From CAG-826 sp964654155 (GTDB taxonomy: Bacteria > Bacillota_I > Bacilli_A > RFN20 > CAG-826): a DNA stretch of 52,670 nt. The first letter of the stretch is position 1. Each line of letters starts with the position of its first letter. This document shows positions 33,849 through 42,375 of this stretch, piece after piece. Both the position numbers and the translations under genes were made by a program. The notes under the pieces were generated by a model. It was given only the letters and a program-made list of their open reading frames with translations, had not been told where the DNA came from and did not search any database. The stretch lies in contig CAZZGL010000004.1 in the NCBI GenBank assembly GCA_964654155.1, positions 1 to 52,670 on the forward strand, in the 5' to 3' direction.

Positions 33849-34700
33849 TTAAGATCGAGTGAATGGATTTAAGGCATAATTTATTCCTAAGGAAATATAA
33901 TCCGCTAGAACATTTATTAATCGATCTATTTCTTTACTAGTTACAATATAATTTTGTTTTTTTTCTTCTAATTGTTTTCTTATTTTGTAGGGACTAATCT
34001 TGTTATCATAATCTTTTAAATAATCATATATTAAAAAAGCACTTTCTAAGACAGTTGCCACGCCAATACAAATAACTGGGCACCCCATTGTTTCCTTATC
34101 AATAGGTAAGCGATGATTTAAAACTCCACTTCCAGGACTAATACCAGTATCTGTGATTTGTATAACTTTATATAATCTTGAAATACATGTTGTTGCTAAT
34201 GAATCAACCACAATTATTAAAGAAAAGTTTTCTTTATCTTTTAAAGCTTTAATCATATTTGCAGATTCTAATCCTGTTTTCGACATTACCCCTGGAATAA
34301 AAGACGATACCTTTCGATAATCAATTGATAGATGTTCCTTCAAATGTGAAGTAATAAAAATATTATTAACCACTCTTGGCCCAAGTGCATCACTATTGTA
34401 ATCATCATTTCCAAGGCCAACAACTAATATTTTTTTTGATTTACTAATATGATTCAATTTCATCAGTTTAATGATTTCTCTTGATAATATTTTAATAAAA
34501 TTTTCTTCATCAACATAATTCAAATCCTTAACTTCCAAAGTAATATAATTTCCTTTTTTCTTCTTATATTCATTATCATCTTCTAAAAGTTTTATCCATG
34601 TTACAGTAATATCCTTAAATAAATACTTTTTAGTTTTAATTATTTCTTTCTTTCCTTTATAAACTTCATCGGCAAAATCGTAATAAAAGTCATTTTTCAT
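33849..34700 (-). CDS. gpr: Germination protease GPR (spore protease), compact form
   Basis: A 283-residue protein with the main GPR signatures: GNYITLE, VVGLGNDDYNSDALGPRVV, SFIPGVMSKTGLESA, VVDSLA, DTGISPGSGV and the C-terminal TSKEIDRLI...GINYALNP. Asp104 and Asp166 correspond to the two aspartates proposed as catalytic. GPR degrades small acid-soluble spore proteins during germination. B. subtilis GPR is about 370 residues and made as a zymogen; this form is shorter at the N-terminus and within the catalytic domain. The frame opens with GTG; ATG 34700 after GGGGTGA is preferred. Divergent from rpsT. Its presence implies sporulation now or in the recent past. Confidence 0.9.
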   Translation of the reverse strand: MKNDFYYDFADEVYKGKKEIIKTKKYLFKDITVTWIKLLEDDNEYKKKKGNYITLEVKDLNYVDEENFIKILSREIIKLMKLNHISKSKKILVVGLGNDDYNSDALGPRVVNNIFITSHLKEHLSIDYRKVSSFIPGVMSKTGLESANMIKALKDKENFSLIIVVDSLATTCISRLYKVIQITDTGISPGSGVLNHRLPIDKETMGCPVICIGVATVLESAFLIYDYLKDYDNKISPYKIRKQLEEKKQNYIVTSKEIDRLINVLADYISLGINYALNPFTRS

Positions 34701-34789
34701 CACTTCACCCCAACACTTAGTTTTTCCTTAAAAATATTTATTAATCATAAATATAAAAATGTTTATTTAAAATAGATATTATTATTTAT

Positions 34790-34881
34790 TATAATTGCAC
34801 TTTTTATCAACTAATCAATCGAAAAATCAGAAAAAAGCACATAAACTCTTGAAACAAATCTGTTTATGTGTTACCATAAAC
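34790..34881 (+). promoter_or_regulatory. rpsT promoter and two-state leader hairpin
   Basis: TATAAT at 34790-34795 predicts a leader of about 105 bases. Two hairpins exclude each other: CACATAAAC (34838-34846) pairs with GTTTATGTG (34862-34870), or GTTTATG (34862-34868) pairs with CATAAAC (34875-34881). CATAAAC is thus a direct repeat competing for one partner, upstream of the ribosome binding site. This is a plausible basis for S20 autoregulation, which is known for rpsT in other bacteria. The pairing is seen; the regulation is inferred. Confidence 0.5.
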
Positions 34882-34908
34882 AACGCGTATTGAAAGAGGT
34901 GACCATCC

Positions 34909-35175
34909 ATGGCAAACATCAAATCACAAGTTAAACGTATTAAGACAAATGAAAAAGCAAATGCTCGTAACTCTGCTTTAAAATCCGCTTTAAGAACCGC
35001 AAGCAAAAAAGTTCGCTTAGCTGTTGAAGCAAAAGATTTAGAAAAAGCCGAAGCATTATTAAGAGAAGCTGTTGCCTTAATCGATAAATCAGTCAGCAAA
35101 GGTGTTCAACATAAGAAAACCGCTGCTCGTCAAAAAAGCCATCTCCAAAACTTGGTTAATGGTTTAAAAGCTTAA
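34909..35175 (+). CDS. rpsT: Small ribosomal subunit protein bS20
   Basis: An 88-residue basic protein with the S20 start MANIKSQVKRI, the KRIKTNEKANARNSALKSALRT core and the SVSKGVQHKKTAARQKSHL segment. It binds 16S rRNA early in 30S assembly. GAGGTGA lies six bases before ATG 34909. It is transcribed against its neighbours, between gpr and holA, as in Bacillus, with its own promoter and terminator. Confidence 0.97.
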   Translation: MANIKSQVKRIKTNEKANARNSALKSALRTASKKVRLAVEAKDLEKAEALLREAVALIDKSVSKGVQHKKTAARQKSHLQNLVNGLKA

Positions 35176-35185
35176 GAAATAAATT

Positions 35186-35212
35186 ATCACTAGGTTGCCC
35201 TAGTGATTTTTT
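35186..35212 (+). terminator. Rho-independent terminator of rpsT
   Basis: ATCACTAGG, TTGC loop, CCTAGTGAT (9 bp), then six Ts. It lies between convergent rpsT and holA; the minus-strand side has only AATAATTT, so it works mainly for rpsT. Confidence 0.9.
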
Positions 35213-35226
35213 ATTGCTTATTATTA

Positions 35227-36186
35227 CTAAAATTTAATTAAAAACATTTCAAAAGAGAAAAAATTATTAACCTTACCACTTTTAATATTTAAATCAAGAT
35301 TATATAATTCATCAAGTTTCTTGATGATTTTTTTTCGACTTATTTGCTTTAAATGCCCCAAAGCTAATTTTACTCTATATTCATGAATACCTAATTCAGA
35401 AGCAATATCTCTATAAGAAGGTATTTTATTTCTTAAATACTCAACTTCTAATAATAGTCGTAATTGATTGGAGATAAGAGAAATTAGACGAATAGGCTCT
35501 TCATTAGCTACAAGCAAATCTCGATAAATCGCAATTGCTTTATCATTTTGTTTTTTTATTAAATTATCAAATATAGCAAAAGCATTTTCTTCTAAAGGAC
35601 GGGAGACCATTAATTCAACATCTTCTAAAGTAATGTGATCAGTATAAAGCATTAATTTCTTTGCTTCATTTGTAAACCTTAATGCATCACCTTGCACCCT
35701 TAAGGATAATTCTTGAATAGCATCCTCATTAATTGTAACATTTGACTTTTTAAAATAGGATGCTATATATAAAGGCCATTCTTCTTTTGTTATTTCTTTA
35801 GCTTCAATAACACGAGCAACTTTTAACAACTTTTTTACTATGGAAGATTTTTCATTAAGTTTTGCGGATTCTAAAATAAAGATTAAATCATTATAATCAC
35901 TTGGATTATCAAAGTAGTTTTCTAAAGTTTTATATTCTTGAACAGATTCTATCTTTTCTTTGCTTTTTTCTGATGATAAAAAATATGGCTTATAAACCAC
36001 GATTGCTTTTTTATCACCTAATAAAGAAGATAACTCAACTTCAGAAATAATATCTTGAATAGAAGTTTCAGTAGCAATAAATTTCTGTAAATGAAAATCA
36101 TCAATTTCATTAAGATTTTCTTTTAAAATCTTTTTTAATTGCTTATCTAAAATCAAACTTTGTGTTCCAAATAATAAATAAATCAT
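35227..36186 (-). CDS. holA: DNA polymerase III delta subunit
   Basis: A 319-residue clamp-loader subunit (YqeN family). It has the N-terminal MIYLLFGTQSLILDKQ segment, a degenerate AAA+ domain, and the C-terminal helical domain with LISLISNQLRLLLEVEYLR and LGIHEYRVKLALGHLKQIS, typical of HolA. It opens the sliding clamp with delta prime. AGAGGAT precedes ATG 36186. Its place after comEC matches the Bacillus order. Confidence 0.93.
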   Translation of the reverse strand: MIYLLFGTQSLILDKQLKKILKENLNEIDDFHLQKFIATETSIQDIISEVELSSLLGDKKAIVVYKPYFLSSEKSKEKIESVQEYKTLENYFDNPSDYNDLIFILESAKLNEKSSIVKKLLKVARVIEAKEITKEEWPLYIASYFKKSNVTINEDAIQELSLRVQGDALRFTNEAKKLMLYTDHITLEDVELMVSRPLEENAFAIFDNLIKKQNDKAIAIYRDLLVANEEPIRLISLISNQLRLLLEVEYLRNKIPSYRDIASELGIHEYRVKLALGHLKQISRKKIIKKLDELYNLDLNIKSGKVNNFFSFEMFLIKF

Positions 36187-36243
36187 GTTTTATCCTCTTT
36201 CAAGGGTCATTATATCACATGTTTACTAATCACTTATAAAAAA

Positions 36244-38220
36244 TTAAAAATAAAATTTAATTGTGCCATCTAAATCTGTTCGCTTAATATCTACATTTAA
36301 TAGTTTTAAACGATTTAAAACTTCATCATTTGGATGACCATAAGAATTATTCTTTCCGCACATAATAACCGCGACACTAGGAGAAACTGCTTTTAAAAAA
36401 GATAATGATGAAGAAGTATTTGAACCATGATGACCAATTTTAATATAATCATGTTTTAAATCACTATAATAATCTAATAATTTATGTTCTACTTCTTCTT
36501 CAGCATCGCCCATCAACAACCATTTTTTGTCATTAATTTTAAAAGATAGCACATAAGATTTATTATTTTTTTCTAAAAACTCATTATGCCAAATATTTAA
36601 ATTATTAATATATATGCCATTAAAATTTATTGGAAAAGTTGTCTTAGAATCAATTATATTTGAAATATAACCTTTTTTTATTAATTCTTCTCTACCACCA
36701 TTATGATCTTGATCTTCGTGAGTTATTAATAAATAATCAATTCTTACAATTTGATTCTTTTTAAAAAAAGGAATCAATATTTCGTTTGCAACATCAAAAA
36801 ATGAAGATCCTCCTGTATCAACAAGCATCGTTTTACCTTTATTTCTTATTAAAATCGAATCACCTTGACCAACATTAATAAATGTTATCGATTGTTCATA
36901 TTTATTAAAAGGAATAATTTCGCCTAATATTATTGTACATATTATAAGAAGATTGTTTTTTAAATATTTATAATTATTTTTACCGTATTCGATAACCGAA
37001 AACAAACTAAATAGAATTAATAAAGCAATAATGTAAATTGATATTTTACCTAATATAATATTTATTCTAACATTTTCAATTATTGATAAAAATCCCTTAT
37101 AGACACTACTTATATAATCAATCCCTCTATAATAAGCAATAAACAAAAATACAGTTAAGAACGCATCTATTATGTAAAATAGTGGCGTGATTATGCTTAA
37201 AATCGGTAAAAGTAAATTTATTTCATAATAATTACACCAATTATTAATCATTAATATTATTTGTATAAGTAAGAAAGTTACACCCGTTTTTATTATTTTA
37301 TTCTTTTTACTTATAAGTGGATTAACTAAAGAATAACTTAATAAAATAACATATGAAATAATAAAGCTATTTTGATACGCATAATAGGGATTAATAAATA
37401 ATAAAATAATTGCGGATAAAGATACTTTTTGTAACAATGATACTTTTATTTTTCTTTTTTCATAAAAACAATTAACTAATTCAAAAGTTAATAATCTAAT
37501 CCATAAAAAACGCTTAGGATTAAAAATAATAAATGGTGTTAAAATAAGCCAAAAAATAATTTTTTTAAAAGATTTATTCGCAGATTTTAAAAACTTTCGC
37601 TTAATTAAGGTAAAAAATGAACTTCCTAAACTGATTATTAAATAAAGCTGTAATGATTCACTTTGATAATAAAAATAAGATGTGCGATCAATTTCCCCAA
37701 AAAATAAACTTTTAACCAAAGAAAAAGAATCATCATTAATTTTTCCTTTTAATTTATTAATTAATGATTTTCTTGAAAACAACGAATTAACAATTACTCT
37801 TTCTTCATTAACATATAAGCGATAATAATATCCTTTATTATTTAAATAATTATTAAAATCAAATTTTTCTTCTATTGATTCTTTTTCTAATAAAACTCGT
37901 TTTCCCTTAACTTGAATAATATCCCCTTCATCATATGGATTATTCTTTTCGTAAATATAAAAATTGCCTTTAATAGAAGAAAATAAATAATAATTTTCTT
38001 TAGCTTCTGTCACAATTCCTACATAGTATGATGATGAAATATTAATATTATGCGCCACAAATAATAACAAAAATAATCCACTATAAAAAATTAGTTTTTT
38101 ATTAATTTTATACTTCTTTATATATATAAAAATGAATATTAAAGTTAAAGCAAAAGAAATTAATGATTTTTTTGCATTGATTAAACAAAATAAAATGATT
38201 GCAATAATTAAATACTTCAT
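36244..38220 (-). CDS. comEC: ComEC/Rec2 DNA uptake channel and nuclease-like protein
   Basis: A 658-residue polytopic membrane protein (B. subtilis ComEC 776). It has two N-terminal transmembrane helices, an OB-like extracytoplasmic domain (~60-150), a multi-helix competence domain (~160-430), and a C-terminal metallo-beta-lactamase-type domain with INVGQGDSILI, DTGGS, and THEDQDHNGG supplying metal ligands, then GHHGS. It imports single-stranded DNA during transformation. The frame opens at a TTG; ATG 38220 overlaps the comEA stop as ATGA and is preferred, implying coupling. The intact MBL motif suggests a functional protein. Confidence 0.93.
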   Translation of the reverse strand: MKYLIIAIILFCLINAKKSLISFALTLIFIFIYIKKYKINKKLIFYSGLFLLLFVAHNINISSSYYVGIVTEAKENYYLFSSIKGNFYIYEKNNPYDEGDIIQVKGKRVLLEKESIEEKFDFNNYLNNKGYYYRLYVNEERVIVNSLFSRKSLINKLKGKINDDSFSLVKSLFFGEIDRTSYFYYQSESLQLYLIISLGSSFFTLIKRKFLKSANKSFKKIIFWLILTPFIIFNPKRFLWIRLLTFELVNCFYEKRKIKVSLLQKVSLSAIILLFINPYYAYQNSFIISYVILLSYSLVNPLISKKNKIIKTGVTFLLIQIILMINNWCNYYEINLLLPILSIITPLFYIIDAFLTVFLFIAYYRGIDYISSVYKGFLSIIENVRINIILGKISIYIIALLILFSLFSVIEYGKNNYKYLKNNLLIICTIILGEIIPFNKYEQSITFINVGQGDSILIRNKGKTMLVDTGGSSFFDVANEILIPFFKKNQIVRIDYLLITHEDQDHNGGREELIKKGYISNIIDSKTTFPINFNGIYINNLNIWHNEFLEKNNKSYVLSFKINDKKWLLMGDAEEEVEHKLLDYYSDLKHDYIKIGHHGSNTSSSLSFLKAVSPSVAVIMCGKNNSYGHPNDEVLNRLKLLNVDIKRTDLDGTIKFYF

Positions 38221-38756
38221 GAAAGACAAATATAATTTTTAATCTTTTCAAATGTAGCATTTCCAATACCATTAACTTCTAAAAGCTGCTCTAAAAAAGA
38301 AAATTGACCATTTTGCTCACGATAATCAATAATAGCTTGCGCAATTGTGGAACCTATTCCTTGAACAGTCATTAATGTTTCTTTATCTGCGGTATTAATA
38401 TTTACTTTATTAATAACAACTGGTTCACATATATCAGTTGATTCCACTCTAGGCGCAATATAATAATTTTGTCCATTTTTAAGTGTGCAAGATAAAACAT
38501 AAGCATTTGAATCAGCTTTATCGGTAACTCCTCCTGCAAGAGAAATTAAATCATCTAATGTGTCATCTTCATTTACAATGTAATTCCCTGGATTAACAAC
38601 TTCTCCACTTATTGAAACGGTAATCATATTTCCTTCAATAGAAACCACATTGTTAATTCCACTATTAGGAATTAAGGATACATTAGGATCCATAACCATA
38701 AAAACACCTAGACACACGAATAAAATCGCTAATACTGCAACAATAGTCTTAAACAT
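38217..38756 (-). CDS. comEA: ComEA DNA receptor for competence
   Basis: A 179-residue protein with an N-terminal transmembrane anchor (~3-22), an SLBB-like domain (VSISGEVVNPGNYIV ... LDDLISLAGG, ~48-78) and a C-terminal pair of helix-hairpin-helix motifs (VNINTADKETLMTVQGIGSTIAQAI and LLEVNGIGNATFEKI) that bind double-stranded DNA. GAGGTGA precedes ATG 38756. With comEC it forms a two-gene uptake unit; comEB is absent. Competence in this organism is therefore possible if pilus genes exist elsewhere. Confidence 0.94.
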   Translation of the reverse strand: MFKTIVAVLAILFVCLGVFMVMDPNVSLIPNSGINNVVSIEGNMITVSISGEVVNPGNYIVNEDDTLDDLISLAGGVTDKADSNAYVLSCTLKNGQNYYIAPRVESTDICEPVVINKVNINTADKETLMTVQGIGSTIAQAIIDYREQNGQFSFLEQLLEVNGIGNATFEKIKNYICLS

Positions 38757-38814
38757 AATTTTTCACCTCTACATATAATTACGAGGCAAAATGAAAAATT
38801 CCTAAAAAAATAAT

Positions 38815-38890
38815 GTTTATATTTTCACTATAAAAAATTTTTTAGTATAAATGGTGTTTATTTTTTTAAAAAATAATCTATAATATAAAC
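38815..38890 (+). promoter_or_regulatory. Promoter and candidate operator of the HTH-peptidase/PIN pair
   Basis: TATAAT (38879-38884) is overlapped by AATATAAAC (38882-38890), whose exact complement GTTTATATT lies at 38815-38823; a further GTTTAT lies between them. An A/T palindrome (ACTATAAAAAATTTTTTAGT) sits at ~38828-38847. A repressor spanning these half-sites would cover the -10, fitting autoregulation by the HTH protein encoded next. The operator is inferred from symmetry. Confidence 0.45.
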
Positions 38891-38905
38891 AGAGGAGGAG
38901 AAAAA

Positions 38906-39949
38906 ATGTTTAGTAAAAATTTAAAATATTATAGATTAATGAATTCATTAAGCAAAAAAGAATTAGCTAATAAAGTTAATATAACTTCTATGTCCATTTC
39001 AAATTATGAAAATGGTAAAAGAATACCAGAAATAGAAACTATGAAAAAGCTTGCTGAAGCATTAGGAGTTCGCGTTGCCGATTTTCTAACAATTAGAAAT
39101 GAAAATATTAATTTTTGTCATAATGAATTTCGTAAATGTGCTACCTTAAGTAAAGAAAAACAACAACTAATTTATGAAAGTGTAGAAGAATTTTTTGGAA
39201 GATTTATGGATATAGTAGAAATATTAGGTGGAGATGTCTTACCTAATGTTCCTAAATGTCATGCTTTAAAAATATCCTATGATATTGAACAAGATGCTAT
39301 TAATTTAAGAAAGTATTTAAATTTTGCCAAAGACGGTCCAATTGAAGATTTAATTGGAAAATTAGAAAATAAGGGCTTTCTTATATATGTTCATGAGATT
39401 GAAGATGATAAATTTTCAGGAATTAATGGATTTGTCAATAATAGACCCTATATCATGCTAAATAAAAAAATGAATACAGAACGCAACCGTTCCACTTTAG
39501 TTCATGAATTAGCACATTTAATGTTTGATTGGACTGATATTAAATTCACTAAAAAAGAAATCGAAGAATATGCAACTGCAATCAGTGGTGCGTTTTTATT
39601 TCCAAAAAATGATGTAATAAGAGAACTAGGAATTAGTCGAAAAAAAATTAGTAAAGATTTGGTTATGGTTGCGGTTGAATACGGTATTTCCATGATGATG
39701 CTAGTTAAACGAGCTAATATTTGCCACGTTATTTCAGAATCAATTGCTAACGATTTTTATATAAAAGCTTCTAAACTTGGCTGGAGAAAAAATGAGCCAT
39801 CACGTATTAACGAAGAAAAAACTTCATTATTTGAGCAACTTGTCTTTAGAGCAATTAGCGAAGATGAAATAAGTATTCAACGTGGAGCTGAATTTTTAAA
39901 AATTCCTTATGCTCAAGTAGAAAAAAATTTCTTTTTTAATGAAGAATAA
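38906..39949 (+). CDS. XRE-family HTH protein fused to ImmA/IrrE-type metallopeptidase
   Basis: A 347-residue protein. Residues 1-61 are an XRE helix-turn-helix (LSKKELANKVNITSMSISNYENGKRIP). A COG2856-type Zn-peptidase domain follows, with HELAH at 200-204 and a downstream EEYATAISGAFLFP helix supplying the third ligand. This is the layout of ImmA-like anti-repressor proteases and of regulators that cleave or control partner toxins and mobile-element repressors. GGAGGAG precedes ATG 38906. The stop overlaps the next gene by 11 bases. I infer the regulatory half of a toxin-antitoxin-like or defence module. Confidence 0.88.
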   Translation: MFSKNLKYYRLMNSLSKKELANKVNITSMSISNYENGKRIPEIETMKKLAEALGVRVADFLTIRNENINFCHNEFRKCATLSKEKQQLIYESVEEFFGRFMDIVEILGGDVLPNVPKCHALKISYDIEQDAINLRKYLNFAKDGPIEDLIGKLENKGFLIYVHEIEDDKFSGINGFVNNRPYIMLNKKMNTERNRSTLVHELAHLMFDWTDIKFTKKEIEEYATAISGAFLFPKNDVIRELGISRKKISKDLVMVAVEYGISMMMLVKRANICHVISESIANDFYIKASKLGWRKNEPSRINEEKTSLFEQLVFRAISEDEISIQRGAEFLKIPYAQVEKNFFFNEE

Positions 39950-40481
39950 ATTAAAGTATATTAGCAGTGACACTAACGTTTTGCTTGATTTTTTTAACAT
40001 TAATAAGTTGGATTTACCTTTTCGTTTACCATATATATATTTAATGAACAACGATGCAATCGAAACCGAATTTTTAACACCTATTGACTTAAAAAGTAAT
40101 CTTTTAAATTTAGGACTTCAAATTATTGAAATTAACATAACAGAATTTTTATTAGCAGAAAGCTACACCTTAAAATACAAACAATTATCTATATACGATT
40201 GTATTGCACTTGCAATAGCAAAAAATCGTAACATCTTATTACTAACAGGTGATAAAAGGTTACGTAACGCTGCAAAAAAAGAATTTGTAGAAGTTTTTGG
40301 CACTTTAGGTATTTTAGATCAATTGTATAATGGTTCTTACATTAGTAAAGACGAATATGATGAATGTTTAAACGAAATAAAAAAGCTTAATGGTTCATGC
40401 ATTAGATTACCTCGTATTGAAATAGAAAAAAGGCTTTCTGAAGAAGGAAAAAAAGATATTTTTTCTAAAAATCATGAATAG
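39939..40481 (+). CDS. PIN-domain protein, putative ribonuclease partner
   Basis: A 180-residue protein with a PIN-like domain. Asp11 in SSDTNVLLDF, Glu42 or Glu44, Asp87 in SIYDCIALAIA and Asp105 in LLTGDKRL give the acidic cluster that binds metal in PIN nucleases. The C-terminal ~60 residues form a charged helical tail. It lacks its own ribosome binding site and overlaps the HTH-peptidase gene by 11 bases, so the two are made together. The COG2856-plus-PIN pairing recurs in bacterial genomes near mobile elements; an RNase toxin controlled by the peptidase is inferred. Confidence 0.78.
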   Translation: MKNKLKYISSDTNVLLDFFNINKLDLPFRLPYIYLMNNDAIETEFLTPIDLKSNLLNLGLQIIEINITEFLLAESYTLKYKQLSIYDCIALAIAKNRNILLLTGDKRLRNAAKKEFVEVFGTLGILDQLYNGSYISKDEYDECLNEIKKLNGSCIRLPRIEIEKRLSEEGKKDIFSKNHE

Positions 40482-40494
40482 ACTTTAATTATTC

Positions 40495-40540
40495 AAAAAA
40501 ACTGTTGATTTTCCTAATTAAGGTTTCAACAGTTTTTTTA
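40495..40540. terminator. Bidirectional terminator between the PIN gene and greA
   Basis: AAAAAA-ACTGTTGA (40495-40508) pairs with TCAACAGT-TTTTTT (40526-40539), with a small CCT/AGG stem in the loop. Runs of A on one side and T on the other let it serve both convergent genes. Confidence 0.85.
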
Positions 40541-40549
40541 ATATTTTAA

Positions 40550-41017
40550 TTATTTAATTGATAAAATCTTTACTTCGTAAGGAACAACCGCTTTAACTAC
40601 AACAACATCATCAACTTTTTTTCCAAAAATTGCTTCACCTAAAGCACATTCATTAGAAACTAATCCTTTTAATGGATTTGCTTCAACAGATCCAACTAAA
40701 GTATATGTAACCTCTTCGTTTTCACTTAAATCTAATAATGTAACAGTAGTACCAAGTTTTACAACTCTATCAGAAGATGTTTCTTCAATAACATTTGCGT
40801 TCGCTAAGATATCTTCAATTTGCTTAATACGCCCTTCAACTTCAGCTTGTTTTGCTCTTGCAGCATCATAATCAGCATTTTCTGAAAGGTCACCTTGAGC
40901 ACGAGCCGCTTTTAACTCTTCGATAACTTCAGGACGAATAACATCAATTAATTCACGTAATTCTTTTTCTAATTTTGCTTTACCAGATTTGGTAAGAATA
41001 ATTTTTTCTTGTTCCAT
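40550..41017 (-). CDS. greA: Transcription elongation factor GreA
   Basis: A 155-residue protein. The N-terminal coiled coil has LTKSGKAKLEKELREL and the basic-patch/acidic-tip segment ARAQGDLSENADYDAARAKQ; the C-terminal FKBP-like domain follows. It stimulates transcript cleavage by arrested RNA polymerase. GGAG precedes ATG 41017. It ends the alaS-ruvX-DUF1292-nudix-greA cluster. Confidence 0.96.
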   Translation of the reverse strand: MEQEKIILTKSGKAKLEKELRELIDVIRPEVIEELKAARAQGDLSENADYDAARAKQAEVEGRIKQIEDILANANVIEETSSDRVVKLGTTVTLLDLSENEEVTYTLVGSVEANPLKGLVSNECALGEAIFGKKVDDVVVVKAVVPYEVKILSIK

Positions 41018-41096
41018 ATGTATCTCCTATTCTTTTATAGCCGCTAATAATTATAGCACAATTACATTTTTTTTAAAGAAAAATCGCTTAATTCAA

Positions 41097-41567
41097 TTAA
41101 TTATCACTAATGTATTGATACTTAACAAGAATATCTTTCTCATATTCAAGTTTAATTCTAAAAAATGAATTATCATCATTTATTAAATATTTTAGAAAGT
41201 AATAATCACCTTCCCACATGTTTAATTCAAATAATTTATTCTTTTTAACCCAAATTAAGTCGCCTTCATCGCATTTAATTTGAATTCCTTTAAAATCGGA
41301 TGATGTAAAAACATGCATTGTTTCTTCATATCCATCATAAGAAAAATAAACAATTCCGCGATATTCATAAGATAATAAATCTAAGCCAGTTTCCTCTTTG
41401 ACTTCCCTTTTTAAAGCAATATCGATGGTTTCACCATTTTCAATATGTCCACCTACACCAACAAACTTGTTTTTATTAAGGTCATTTTCTTTTTTATTAC
41501 GATAAAGCATTAAGTACTCATCATTTCTAGATAAATAAATGAGTACTGTTGATGTACTTTTCTTCAT
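41097..41567 (-). CDS. Nudix hydrolase (MutT-like)
   Basis: A 156-residue protein with a complete Nudix box, GHIENGETIDIALKREVKEETGL (~40-62), matching G-x5-E-x7-R-E-U-x-E-E-x-G-U. It likely hydrolyses a nucleoside triphosphate derivative such as 8-oxo-dGTP, but the substrate cannot be told from the motif. ATG 41567 follows the DUF1292 stop with no gap and no clear ribosome binding site, so it is translationally coupled. Confidence 0.9.
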   Translation of the reverse strand: MKKSTSTVLIYLSRNDEYLMLYRNKKENDLNKNKFVGVGGHIENGETIDIALKREVKEETGLDLLSYEYRGIVYFSYDGYEETMHVFTSSDFKGIQIKCDEGDLIWVKKNKLFELNMWEGDYYFLKYLINDDNSFFRIKLEYEKDILVKYQYISDN

Positions 41568-41840
41568 TTATTCTTCATCTAATTCATTTTGAATCATCGG
41601 GTCTTCAAGAAAGGTATTTAAAACTTCTTCAACTTCATCCCATTCTTCTTCATCTTCGATTTCAAACATTTCATTATTATCATTATATCTAGATGCAAAT
41701 ACTTCTTCTGGATTGTTTGGATCAAAATATAATACATATTGGGCACCACGATCTTCATTTTCATATGTAAAAAGAATTTCGTATTTTACCTCAACGCCAT
41801 CATCATCTACTATGATAATTTCTCTATCATTAATTTCCAT
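41568..41840 (-). CDS. DUF1292 family protein (YrzB-like)
   Basis: A 90-residue, very acidic protein: IIIVDDDGVEVKYEILFTYE, a YVLYFDP segment, and a Glu/Asp-rich tail. This composition and its place after ruvX are typical of DUF1292/YrzB. AAGGAGG precedes ATG 41840. Biochemical function is unknown; conserved linkage to alaS and ruvX is established in Bacillota. Confidence 0.88.
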   Translation of the reverse strand: MEINDREIIIVDDDGVEVKYEILFTYENEDRGAQYVLYFDPNNPEEVFASRYNDNNEMFEIEDEEEWDEVEEVLNTFLEDPMIQNELDEE

Positions 41841-41944
41841 ATTTGTTCCTCCTTAAAAATATAAATCAATTTCTTATTCAAGAAATATCTTAACTTTATT
41901 TATGCATATCATTATAATTCATTTCAATTATTTTTATTAGTCTT

Positions 41945-42373
41945 TTATCCATTTTGATGTGAAGCTAAATAAGTTTCTAAAATCACAACCGCTGCTTGTT
42001 GATCAATAACTTTTTTTCGTTTATTTCTTGATAAATTAGCTTCTAAGAGTCTATTCGTCGCAATTTTAGTAGTCCATCTTTCATCAACCATCTCTATTTT
42101 TAAATAAGGAGCAAGCTCTAATAATTCGTCTTTAAATCTTAATGCAGATTCTGCTCGAGGTGACATCGTTCCATTCATATTTAAAGGCAAGCCTAAACAT
42201 ATTTCATTAATACCTTCTTTTTTTGCCAATTCGATAACATGTTCTACTGCTTTTTTATAATTACCTTCTTCAAAACGAAAATTTTCTACCCCGTATGCAT
42301 ACCATCTTGATGCATCAGACATCGCGATGCCTAATGTACGACTACCTAAATCTAAGCCTATAACCTTACTCAT
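41945..42373 (-). CDS. ruvX: RuvX/YqgF Holliday junction resolvase-like protein
   Basis: A 142-residue RNase H-fold protein: GLDLGSRTLGIAMSD (Asp7 region), EICLGLPLNMNGTMSPRA, the MVDERWTTKIA motif and a final IDQQAAVVILETYL containing the last acidic residue. Members act in pre-16S rRNA 5' end maturation and were proposed as Holliday junction resolvases. It starts 2 bases after the alaS stop, as part of the same transcript. Confidence 0.94.
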   Translation of the reverse strand: MSKVIGLDLGSRTLGIAMSDASRWYAYGVENFRFEEGNYKKAVEHVIELAKKEGINEICLGLPLNMNGTMSPRAESALRFKDELLELAPYLKIEMVDERWTTKIATNRLLEANLSRNKRKKVIDQQAAVVILETYLASHQNG

Positions 42374-42375
42374 AC

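Noticed and set aside
34827..35099. Minus-strand open frame overlapping rpsT
   Set aside because: It is the antisense of the alanine-rich S20 gene, which has a clear ribosome binding site, promoter and terminator.
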